A stretch of DNA of 10,535 nt, taken from contig JBMYQA010000215.1 in NCBI GenBank assembly GCA_049600855.1, positions 1 through 10,535 on the forward strand, in the 5' to 3' direction. This document shows, one piece after another, positions 1 to 6,915 of the stretch. The DNA is from JBMYQA01 sp049600855 (GTDB lineage Bacteria; Bacteroidota; Bacteroidia; Cytophagales; Flammeovirgaceae). The stretch's first letter is position 1. Each line of letters begins with the position of its first letter. Under the pieces are notes generated by a model. It searched no databases and had not been told where the DNA came from. It saw only the letters and a list, made by a program, of their open reading frames with translations. A program made the position numbers and the translations under genes.

Positions 1-387
1 GATGACATTGTGCTGAAAGGAGTACCCAGTCGTTTTAAAGTAGGAGAGGTGTTTGTGCTCGAAAATTTACAATTTGATCAGTCTTCTTATGCATTGCGGA
101 AAGAAGCAGTGCAGGAATTAAATAATTTGAAAAAGGTATTACATCAGCATCCAAACATGGAAATTGTGTTGGAAGGACACACTTCGAATGAAGGCGATGA
201 AGCTAAAAATATGGAACTCTCAAAACAGCGATTGGAAAGTGCTCGTAATTATTTGATTGCTAGAGGAATAGATGCTGATCGGGTAGGGGTAAAGGCTTTT
301 GGCGAAACGAAGCCAAGGGCAGATAATTCAACGATTGCGGGACGTATCGCCAATCGAAGAATTGAAATGCGTATCGTTAAACTTTAA
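1..387 (+). CDS. OmpA-family protein, C-terminal domain (5' end outside window)
   Basis: The frame is open from base 1, so this is the last 128 residues of a longer protein; the GTG at 10 is not a believable start. The visible part is one OmpA-like peptidoglycan-binding domain, which in this family anchors outer-membrane or periplasmic proteins to the cell wall through diaminopimelate. Visible family marks are the first strand LENLQFDQSS (about residues 20-29), the EGHT turn (58-61), the helix signature N-x2-LS-x2-R (70-77) and the closing GRIANRRIEMRI (114-125). The Arg of the diaminopimelate-binding pair is present (R77), but the usual Asp of the GHTD motif is Ser (S62), which may weaken wall binding. 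It lies 177 bases upstream of the exported caspase-like gene, with a stem-loop between, so co-transcription is uncertain. Domain call is secure; the full protein type is unknown. Confidence 0.9.
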   Translation, partial: DDIVLKGVPSRFKVGEVFVLENLQFDQSSYALRKEAVQELNNLKKVLHQHPNMEIVLEGHTSNEGDEAKNMELSKQRLESARNYLIARGIDADRVGVKAFGETKPRADNSTIAGRIANRRIEMRIVKL

Positions 388-415
388 GAGCGAACAAATT
401 CATAAAACCATCATT

Positions 416-423
416 TACCTTCG
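416..423 (+). promoter_or_regulatory. weak candidate -7 box TACCTTCG
   Basis: TACCTTCG matches the Bacteroidota -7 consensus TAnnTTTG at all but one fixed position. No TTG-like -33 element is visible at the right distance upstream. If it is used, the caspase-like gene would have a leader of about 135 bases containing the stem-loop at 501-534. Confidence 0.3.
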
Positions 424-500
424 TTTATGTATTTAATTGGGCGCTTTATCTAAAAATAAACTGAAATCTGCCTGAAATTTGGTTATTTAGTAGCAAGTTT

Positions 501-534
501 CCTTTTTCCCTAATCCCAGTTTTAGGGGAAAAGG
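501..534 (+). terminator. 13-bp stem-loop between the OmpA-like gene and the caspase-like gene
   Basis: The arms 501-513 (CCTTTTTCCCTAA) and 522-534 (TTAGGGGAAAAGG) pair over 13 positions with one G-T wobble and an 8-base loop. A run of five T begins at 543, nine bases after the stem, which is farther than in a standard intrinsic terminator. It could terminate the upstream OmpA-like transcript, or act as a leader structure for the caspase-like gene starting at 565. The pairing is certain; the role is inferred. Confidence 0.4.
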
Positions 535-564
535 CTCATAAATTTTTATAAAAACAGATAAGCT

Positions 565-1803
565 ATGAAACGAGGTTTACTACAAATGAAATTGGAAAGC
601 AGCTTATTCTTGCTGTTCTGTTTGTTGAGCATTCAGGTATATGCACAACAAGATGTAGATGTTTCTTACGGCTTAATTAAAGATAATTATTATGCCCTAA
701 TCTTATCGCCCGATAAAAATGAGGACTGGGGAGATTTGAGTAACGCGGTTAATGAAGGGAAGCGATTGAAAGAGATTTTAGAAAATCGGTATGTATTTAA
801 AGAAGTAAAGCTGGTCAAAAACCCAACCGTTGCTGGCTTTTATGAGGCCTTTTCCGAAATTCAGAGCAAGCTCCGAGAGCAAGATAACCTGTTTATTTAC
901 TACAATGGACATGGCGATATTGCCACCAATGAATCGGGCCAAAAAGCAGGTTTTTGGGTGATGAGCGATACCAAACGGAAACGCGAGAAAACTTGGGTGT
1001 TGAATAAGGATGTAAAAAATATGCTTGACATGATTAATTGTAGGCACATTTTATTAGTGGTAGATGCTTGCTTTGGAGGAAGTGTATTTATGAAAGGCCC
1101 AGGCATTCCCATCACCAACGATTACTTAAAAAAATCGTGTACAGCCATTACCTCAGCGGGCCTAGAGAATGTGAGGGATGGCGGGGAGTTCTTCCAGTTT
1201 CTCGAAACTACCTTAAGAACCAACCAAAAACCCTTATTGCGTGAGAGCGAACTTTACTTTGACGTGAAGAAAAACATAGATTTGGAGCGCGAAAAAGGGA
1301 AAAGCATTCCTTCCCCTAAAATGGGGCCGTTGGATGAGCGTATGAATGGAGAATTCGTATTCAAATTGCGACTAGAAGAAAAAAATCAACCTGTGGTCGT
1401 GAAGGAAGAAGTGCCCATCATTGAAGAAAAAAATCAACCAGTGGAAGAGGATTTGGCGAAGAAAACCATGGAGCCTGTTAAAGATTTGTCCAAGCCTTAT
1501 TTTTCTTTTCAAAACAATACCATTATCTATGAATTGCCCCATAATCCTGCCTTATTGAAGGGGGCAAATATTACCGCCAAACTCTACGATACCCATGACA
1601 TGTCTTACGAAAGCATGTATCCTCACGACTTATTACTAAAGCTTGAAAAAAACAATAACAATCGAATGGTCTGCAAATTAGACATTAGTCGTATACCTTG
1701 GTATGTGAAGAAAAAAGACTCTGGACATTTGATGGTTCGGCTTCGGTTACGCCAAGCAGATGAAGTCGATGTGGAGTTAGGGAAGTTTACCATTTCGAAC
1801 TAA
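565..1803 (+). CDS. exported caspase-like cysteine protease (peptidase C14 fold)
   Basis: This 412-residue protein carries a Sec signal peptide: charged start, hydrophobic core at about residues 14-22, likely cleavage after VYA (27). The ATG at 586 would also give a good signal peptide, so the exact start is open. The caspase-like domain covers about residues 40-270. The catalytic His lies in YYNGHGD (H116) and the catalytic Cys in VVDACFGG (C169), each after a hydrophobic strand as in bacterial caspase homologues; TSAGLENVRDGGEF and the late NGEFVF strand also fit. Caspase-fold enzymes cleave after specific residues, usually Arg/Lys in bacterial members, but the specificity here is not visible. 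Residues 270-300 form a Glu/Lys/Pro linker with a duplicated EEKNQPV. Residues 310-412 form an unrecognised, probably beta-rich domain. The gene stands 45 bases upstream of the large repeat protein, its likely partner or substrate. Confidence 0.88.
   Translation: MKRGLLQMKLESSLFLLFCLLSIQVYAQQDVDVSYGLIKDNYYALILSPDKNEDWGDLSNAVNEGKRLKEILENRYVFKEVKLVKNPTVAGFYEAFSEIQSKLREQDNLFIYYNGHGDIATNESGQKAGFWVMSDTKRKREKTWVLNKDVKNMLDMINCRHILLVVDACFGGSVFMKGPGIPITNDYLKKSCTAITSAGLENVRDGGEFFQFLETTLRTNQKPLLRESELYFDVKKNIDLEREKGKSIPSPKMGPLDERMNGEFVFKLRLEEKNQPVVVKEEVPIIEEKNQPVEEDLAKKTMEPVKDLSKPYFSFQNNTIIYELPHNPALLKGANITAKLYDTHDMSYESMYPHDLLLKLEKNNNNRMVCKLDISRIPWYVKKKDSGHLMVRLRLRQADEVDVELGKFTISN
1375..1444 (+). repeat. 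in-frame direct repeat in the protease linker
   Basis: Bases 1375-1396 and 1423-1444 are identical over 21 of 22 positions, with a period of 48 bases (16 codons). Each copy encodes EEKNQPV. The repeat extends a charged, proline-containing linker between the protease domain and the C-terminal domain. Its near-identity at DNA level suggests recent duplication by slippage. Confidence 0.8.
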
Positions 1804-1848
1804 TGTTTAGTCTCAATTCAACCAACTACTCCAACTAAATCCAAAAAT

Positions 1849-4800
1849 ATGAATAGCAACTTGCAAAAAGCTACGCTACTCTGCAGCTTTATGCTGATCT
1901 CACTTGTAGTCTTTTCCCAAAAAAAAGCCACTCCTGAGCAAAAGTTTATGCTAGCTTGGCATAACACAAAAAACTTTTTCGATACCGAAGCCTATTATGC
2001 AGGCAAAGATCGAGCGAAAAAAGCACAAGAAATTCTAAAAGATTGGTCTAAAATTTCTTCTTCCGATTACAAAACGCTGGATAACCAAGTGCTGGAACAC
2101 ATTGCGGAGGCGGCAATCAGCTATTTAAAAGGGAATAAATCTGTTGCCTCTAAAAAGTTTGCCGAACTAAAAAACTTCAGAAATAGCAACAATGTGCTTA
2201 CTAAATCGAATTGGCGGCAAATAGAAAACCTGTTGGGTAGAAATGTGTATTACCTCGACTCCATGTACGCGAAAATAAGTCCGCAAGAGGAGATTATTGA
2301 AGAGCAAAGTGTACTCAAATACACCCCGGTGTTTAGGAATATTACCCCATTGGCTTATGCTACGCTCCAAAATCGTTTGAAAATCTTTAATACCAAGAAA
2401 TCGGAAGATCGGAAAGATCGGATGTTGATTGAGTTGCTGATGGCACAAGTGGCCTTTGTCAGTGATACCACTATTCTTGATGCGGAAACCTACAAGACTA
2501 AGCTCGATTCACTAAAAATAAAGGAAAGCAAGCTTTTTGACGACCCTGTGTTATTGAGTTGGGCCGAAAAAAATAGAAAGCTGGTGAGCCTGCTCTCAAA
2601 ATACCTCATGACTTACATTGATGGTGGGACAGATGATTGCAAGCTTTTACAAAACATGTATGAGCATGCATTCGAGCTCAATAAAAGCTTTCATCCCTTA
2701 GATCGTGTACGGTTAACGCATTATGAAACGTATTATGGGATCAACTTTGAGTACATCTACAATATGATTGAATCTTGTGGGTGTGATGAGGTGAAGGAAT
2801 TTGCTTGGGATAATTATGAAAAACATCAAGCGACAGCCGATCAGGTGGCTCAACAGCAATATAAATCGGTGCTAGGGCGAGATTTGAATCAGTTGCAAAT
2901 TAAAGTAGCGGATATTGTTACTAAAAATGAGCTTGAAAAACTGAAAAGGCAAGAAGCAGAGTTTTTAGCCACTTGGCAAGAAAAGATAGATATCATCCGA
3001 AATAATTCTGCGAAGCGTATTCAAGATTACATTCAACTGAATCGGGAGCGAATGCCCCAAAGAGCGCATAAAAATCGCGCTAGCTTTTTAAGGAAACACG
3101 ACAATTACCATTCCGACCGACATTTAGCAGTATTACTCGATCAATATTTTGAACAATACCTCGTTTACCCTTCCATCTATACCGCTAAAACGACGCATGA
3201 CATGCTCGAAGGCGTTTTTGATGAAGCGGTTCGATTGTATAAAAGTACCAGTCCGCGAGATCGCATTTTGGCCTTGCACCTGAAACAATACTACGGCATC
3301 GATTTCGATTTTGTGTTAGATGTGATCAGAAAATCGCCTTTTGAAGATTTAAAGAAGCGATTGAGCGAGGAAGAACAAGGACATCGAAACGAATTTCATC
3401 ATTATTCGAGCATTTTGGTAGCGGGCTATCAACTCAAACCCATCAATTTGAATCGGGTAGATATCAAAAAGGTAAATGCCGTTGAACAGAGTTTATTACC
3501 TGTGCTGAATCAAAAGTTAGCACTTTATCAGCAAGACCTGACGCGAACAAACATTTATGATTTTTCACAGCGGATTAAAGATGTGGTGAATAACGGGAAA
3601 AAGTTCGTTTTGCGTTATACAGATAATAATGCGGTGCAAGAGGAAATTCAGTCTTTATACGATTTAGATCGTTTTTACTTGTATTTATTGATGGCGAAAT
3701 ATTCGGAGAAAGACAGCCAATACAAAGATGAAAATGCTCTTTTCCGCTTAAAACGCTCTTATGAATCCATTAAAAAAGATTATACCAGTGGGCATCCTTT
3801 ACGAAAGACCAGATCGAAGCATTACGCTAAACATTACGGCATTAGCCTTTCGAAATTGAATCAGATTATTGCAGTAAATCAGTCTTGCGTTCCCTATGAT
3901 GGCAGCATTCAAAAGGTTGTTGATGTAGATCGAAATCCGACTCCGTTTCATCCAGGCAAAGGGAATTTTGATATTGGGACTTATGATGCGGAGCACATTT
4001 TAGAAGGCTTCCGCCAAAAGTGGGCACTGGAGGGGGAATTGATGAATCGCCAATTTGAATACATTTACGAATTCATGAAGCTGAGAGAGCGATTAAAATC
4101 GGAGCACCCAACCATTTCGAAGTATAAAGATGCCAAAGTGGTGAGTGATCTTGATCCAAGGCAGGGCTATTATAAAGATTTGTTCTACCTCACCGAAGCC
4201 TTTGAAGAATACTTATTGAAAGATCACGAGCTGGAAGCGAGTCCCATTGTGTGTGATTTGTTGCGAAAGGGAACGGTGAAATCGGGTAATGCCTGTGCCG
4301 ATTACGAGTTTTTGACCAATACCGATTTCGATCAAGCCTTTGGGAAAGGAACAGGGCCAACCTCCATTCGTCCAAAGGAGGCGTGTTTTGGGATTGATGA
4401 AATTCACTTGAAAGAGATTTTAGAAGCTGGCCTGTGTTGTCCTAAAGGCAGTATTCCTGTTGCGCCCACAGTTACTTTTGCGACAACGCAACAAAGCGCA
4501 ACGGAGGGAATCGAAAAAACGGTTACGGTTACCATCCAACTTTCGAATCCTTTCCCCAAAAAGATCGAAGTGCCCATGTTATTGAAAGGCACCGCCATTG
4601 CGGGAGTCGATTACCAATTAAATCTATCCGCGAATCGCGTTGAAATTCCTGCGCAAACGACTACGCGCAGCTTTACCGTTCAAGTGCTGAATGATAGCTT
4701 GAAAGATTGGGATAAGGTGCTGAAATTGGAATTAGCGGATCCTGTGAATGCCATGGCGGGCAAGCAAAATACATTTCAGTTAACCATTGCCGATGACGAT

Positions 4801-5550
4801 AATACCTTAGAAAAACAGGCAAAGGCGCGCGTAAAAACGCTTTTGTTTAAAGGCTTTGATGGGGAATACATCGAAATTGCTAAGGTGAAGGATGAAGACC
4901 TGCCTGGTGAGTTACGCCTAAAGGGAAAAGATGGTGCTTGGTTTATTGTGAAGCTGAAACACTTGCAAAAAGCCTTATTGTTCGAAGGAGGCCGCTACAG
5001 TATTGATGATAAACGCATGCATGGCGGAGAAGGAGGGGATGAAAACTACGAGTTATACCGAAAGTCCATGTTTGAATTCCGAAAAGTCATTGTGGGGATT
5101 TTAGATACCTATGGCGAAGAGCAAAATAAAGATTTGTATCAAATTTTCCTAGTTGGCGGAGCCGATAAAGTCGTATTTCAGCCCAAAGAGTTAGCACCAG
5201 AATACAATAGCAAAATGTTTACCTCCATCCCTGTGGTTCCTTACGATGAGCAGAAGAAAGAACACCGCTGGGGAACGGATTCACGACTTTTAGTTGGGCA
5301 AAATTCCTATCGACTTGGAAGTGGACATTACAAGTGTTCGCATGCAAACTTTAAATACTGTAATGCAGACCTGCCCCACTTGAGAGCTGCATTCATCCGA
5401 TACATGTTTACCGATTTCTTTGAAATCAAAGAGAGTTCGGTGTCCATCCTCCAAGGTTTTGTCTCCGATCGTGTGCGCAACGAAGATCGGAACTGCTTGA
5501 TTTTAATGAATGTAGATAAGAGTTTGGTGAAGAATCTGCCGACGAATTGA
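1849..5550 (+). CDS. large exported repeat protein with Calx-beta and divergent OmpA-like domain
   Basis: This 1233-residue protein follows the protease by 45 bases, so the two are probably one operon. Residues 1-24 form a Sec signal peptide (core LLCSFMLISLVVF, likely cleavage before QKK). Residues 30-860 are mainly helical and contain a recurring motif: HPLDRVRLTHYETYYGINF (282-300), SPRDRILALHLKQYYGIDF (468-486) and HPLRKTRSKHYAKHYGISL (649-667). The 181-186 residue period points to tandem modules. Residues 872-984 are a Calx-beta domain (GTAIAGVDY, VEIPAQTT, VQVLNDS, closing TIADDDN), a calcium-linked beta-sandwich common in surface proteins. Residues 1070-1220 resemble an OmpA-like domain: LVGGAD (D1106) stands where GHTD normally is, and N-x2-L-x3-RA (1172-1180) matches the binding helix, with about 65 extra residues between them. 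The role is unknown; a wall-anchored scaffold or substrate for the protease is an inference. The C-terminus is probably frameshifted (see 5520-5695). Confidence 0.85.
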   Translation: MNSNLQKATLLCSFMLISLVVFSQKKATPEQKFMLAWHNTKNFFDTEAYYAGKDRAKKAQEILKDWSKISSSDYKTLDNQVLEHIAEAAISYLKGNKSVASKKFAELKNFRNSNNVLTKSNWRQIENLLGRNVYYLDSMYAKISPQEEIIEEQSVLKYTPVFRNITPLAYATLQNRLKIFNTKKSEDRKDRMLIELLMAQVAFVSDTTILDAETYKTKLDSLKIKESKLFDDPVLLSWAEKNRKLVSLLSKYLMTYIDGGTDDCKLLQNMYEHAFELNKSFHPLDRVRLTHYETYYGINFEYIYNMIESCGCDEVKEFAWDNYEKHQATADQVAQQQYKSVLGRDLNQLQIKVADIVTKNELEKLKRQEAEFLATWQEKIDIIRNNSAKRIQDYIQLNRERMPQRAHKNRASFLRKHDNYHSDRHLAVLLDQYFEQYLVYPSIYTAKTTHDMLEGVFDEAVRLYKSTSPRDRILALHLKQYYGIDFDFVLDVIRKSPFEDLKKRLSEEEQGHRNEFHHYSSILVAGYQLKPINLNRVDIKKVNAVEQSLLPVLNQKLALYQQDLTRTNIYDFSQRIKDVVNNGKKFVLRYTDNNAVQEEIQSLYDLDRFYLYLLMAKYSEKDSQYKDENALFRLKRSYESIKKDYTSGHPLRKTRSKHYAKHYGISLSKLNQIIAVNQSCVPYDGSIQKVVDVDRNPTPFHPGKGNFDIGTYDAEHILEGFRQKWALEGELMNRQFEYIYEFMKLRERLKSEHPTISKYKDAKVVSDLDPRQGYYKDLFYLTEAFEEYLLKDHELEASPIVCDLLRKGTVKSGNACADYEFLTNTDFDQAFGKGTGPTSIRPKEACFGIDEIHLKEILEAGLCCPKGSIPVAPTVTFATTQQSATEGIEKTVTVTIQLSNPFPKKIEVPMLLKGTAIAGVDYQLNLSANRVEIPAQTTTRSFTVQVLNDSLKDWDKVLKLELADPVNAMAGKQNTFQLTIADDDNTLEKQAKARVKTLLFKGFDGEYIEIAKVKDEDLPGELRLKGKDGAWFIVKLKHLQKALLFEGGRYSIDDKRMHGGEGGDENYELYRKSMFEFRKVIVGILDTYGEEQNKDLYQIFLVGGADKVVFQPKELAPEYNSKMFTSIPVVPYDEQKKEHRWGTDSRLLVGQNSYRLGSGHYKCSHANFKYCNADLPHLRAAFIRYMFTDFFEIKESSVSILQGFVSDRVRNEDRNCLILMNVDKSLVKNLPTN
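2692..3849 (+). repeat. three protein-level repeats of about 183 residues
   Basis: Copies of a core motif of the form P-x2-[DK]-R/T-x4-[HL]-x3-[YH]-YGI are encoded at 2692-2748, 3250-3306 and 3793-3849. Each is preceded by a helix with the pattern LL-x-[KQ]-Y and followed by a hydrophobic helix ending in Ile-Ile or similar. The DNA has diverged, so these are old duplications. Residues 776-830 of the protein may hold a weaker fourth unit. Confidence 0.6.
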
Positions 5551-5695
5551 TGGGCTTTATTGGCTTTTCGTTGCCTGAATTAAAACGACTGGTCGGCAAT
5601 AAGCTCAAGAGCGTTCACCAATTGCTACGGAACTTCTCGAAAGAGTGATTGAATCGTGTGAACAAAATGCTACATTAATTGAGTATTTTTTCTAA
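5520..5695 (+). pseudogene. out-of-frame continuation of the large exported protein
   Basis: Immediately after the region encoding LILMNVDK, the -1 frame is open from 5520 and reads EFGEESADELMGF, then IGFSLPELKRLVGNK. At about 5602 sense again moves to the next -1 frame, which reads AQERSPIATELLERVIESC, then EQNATLIEYFF, and ends with TAA at 5693-5695. Restoring one A at each of two sites (ATAAG to ATAAAG at 5516-5520 and at 5599-5603) joins all three pieces into one reading frame. The extra 60 residues look like a helical C-terminal domain that I do not recognise. I see no standard slippery heptamer for programmed frameshifting. Two real deletions (a decaying 3' end) or two sequencing errors in short A-runs are the simplest explanations. 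An ATG at 5550-5552 overlapping the TGA could instead start a short coupled gene, but that would still need one frame repair. Confidence 0.55.
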
Positions 5696-5707
5696 GTATT
5701 ATCTTTG
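5678..5707 (+). promoter_or_regulatory. Bacteroidota-type promoter for the AT-rich orphan gene
   Basis: TATCTTTG at 5700-5707 matches the -7 consensus TAnnTTTG exactly. ATTG at 5678-5681 lies 18 bases upstream as a plausible -33 element. Transcription would start near 5713 and give a leader of about 110 AT-rich bases before the ATG at 5825. The -33 element overlaps the last codons of the repaired tail of the upstream gene. Confidence 0.6.
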
Positions 5708-5785
5708 GAGTACAGTATTATATAAAAATATAAATAAGTTGATATAATAATTTTTATAAATTGCTTTTAATGATATGTTATATAA

Positions 5786-5818
5786 CTATTTTAAGTATAT
5801 TATATATAATTAAAATAG
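5786..5818 (+). promoter_or_regulatory. AT-rich hairpin just upstream of the start codon
   Basis: Arms 5786-5794 (CTATTTTAA) and 5810-5818 (TTAAAATAG) are perfect inverted repeats. The interior (5796-5800 with 5804-5808) can pair for five more base pairs. The structure ends six bases before the ATG at 5825, so it could mask the ribosome entry region or serve as an operator. The surrounding DNA is very AT-rich, so chance pairing is possible. Confidence 0.45.
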
Positions 5819-5824
5819 CTGGTT

Positions 5825-6904
5825 ATGAAGAATAAAGATTTTCACATATACTCTCTATACAGTAAGCCTTTTAATGAAGCCAATAAACTTGATAACCCTC
5901 TTACAGAATATAGTTATTTGAAACTTGAGCAACAGCTCAAGAGTGAAATTAAGGAAATACTGTACACTGAGTCTTCAATTAATGGGTATCCATATTGTAA
6001 AGATCAAGGCTTTAATGTAGGAGATGAATTTGCCGTTGAACCCAATATATTTAAACGAGGTCGGGAATTAAATATTCTCCTTAAGGGGAAAAGTGAGTAT
6101 AAAACTAAGACGATAGATTTAAGTACCTCACTAAATACTTTTGGAAGAATAAACAAAATCAACTTGTGTATTTCCAAGCGCCTTCATTTTTATGGTAAAG
6201 AGACTTTGAATATGATAAAGTGTCTAATTGAATCTTGGCATAGAGCATTAGAATACGCTGTTGTACAGAGTTGTCAGATAACTAGGTTTTCCTCTTTGTA
6301 TTCTAAAGTTGACAATTTTTTAGAAAGAGAAGGGTATGGTAATTTAGTTAAGAATTATACCTTAATAAAATATACTGAGAATAAGGGTTCTTACTTATTT
6401 GATAAAACGAGGCTAGTGTCAGCTATAGAGCATTTTAAAACTTATCAAAATAGTTGTTTCAACCCTAAAAATAGTCCATTTGATTATTTGATGGGTTTGA
6501 TCAACTATCACCTCCCATACCATAATACCTATGCTGCTGAGTTAATCAAAACAGGTAAGGAGTGTGGTACTTTACCTTGGCGATTAGCTAAATTTAAAGA
6601 TTCTAAAATTTATGATAGTGCAAGAGCTAGACATTCTGACTTTTCTGATTACTTTGTTTACCCCATAACATCTTTGAAGAGTAATACTATTACCTTGTCC
6701 AATGTGTGTAAACCTGAGTATAAAGACATATTAATTATGGCTTTTAGCGAATTAAATTATGAATTAGAACGTGATTTTAAATACATATTAGAAAGAAGTG
6801 AGCCTTCCATAATGTCATCAATTGGAAAGATTGATTTGAATTGGCAAAAAGTAATCGCTATTCTGAAGGAATTATTAAAAATAAGTAAAATTTTCAGAGG
6901 GTGA
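5825..6904 (+). CDS. unrecognised 359-residue cytoplasmic protein in an AT-rich island
   Basis: I do not recognise this protein. It begins MKNKDFHIYSLYSKPFNEANK and has no signal peptide or clear membrane segment, so it is probably cytoplasmic. Residues 30-60 look helical, a beta-rich stretch may follow at about 60-125, and the C-terminal third ends in Lys/Leu/Ile-rich helices (about 300-359). It contains scattered Cys (for example in SYCK-like and CISK contexts) but no paired zinc-binding pattern. Base composition differs from its neighbours: hand counts of two 60-base stretches (6361-6420 and 6781-6840) give about 30% G+C, against about 48% at 3241-3300 in the large exported gene. It has its own promoter and is followed within 15 bases by a transposase remnant. 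Acquisition by horizontal transfer is likely. A role in a conflict or defence system is possible from context only. Confidence 0.75.
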   Translation: MKNKDFHIYSLYSKPFNEANKLDNPLTEYSYLKLEQQLKSEIKEILYTESSINGYPYCKDQGFNVGDEFAVEPNIFKRGRELNILLKGKSEYKTKTIDLSTSLNTFGRINKINLCISKRLHFYGKETLNMIKCLIESWHRALEYAVVQSCQITRFSSLYSKVDNFLEREGYGNLVKNYTLIKYTENKGSYLFDKTRLVSAIEHFKTYQNSCFNPKNSPFDYLMGLINYHLPYHNTYAAELIKTGKECGTLPWRLAKFKDSKIYDSARARHSDFSDYFVYPITSLKSNTITLSNVCKPEYKDILIMAFSELNYELERDFKYILERSEPSIMSSIGKIDLNWQKVIAILKELLKISKIFRG

Positions 6905-6915
6905 ATACTAGATAA

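Noticed and set aside
565..1803. Cytoplasmic defence-type (CRISPR- or gasdermin-linked) caspase system
   Set aside because: The protease has a signal peptide. There is no CRISPR array, gasdermin-like hydrophobic protein, NTPase or sensor module near it.
4190..4598. Several minus-strand open frames inside the large exported gene, and similar ones inside the protease and SRPBCC genes
   Set aside because: All lie fully within strongly supported plus-strand genes and show no family pattern of their own.
5510..5550. Programmed -1 frameshift at the end of the large gene
   Set aside because: No X-XXY-YYZ slippery heptamer with a following stem is visible at the break, and a second break occurs about 80 bases later.
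5550..5648. Short gene (32 codons) whose ATG overlaps the TGA of the large protein
   Set aside because: The same frame is already coding-like 30 bases upstream of the ATG, and the second half of the sense continues in another frame after 5602. A broken tail of the large gene explains it better.
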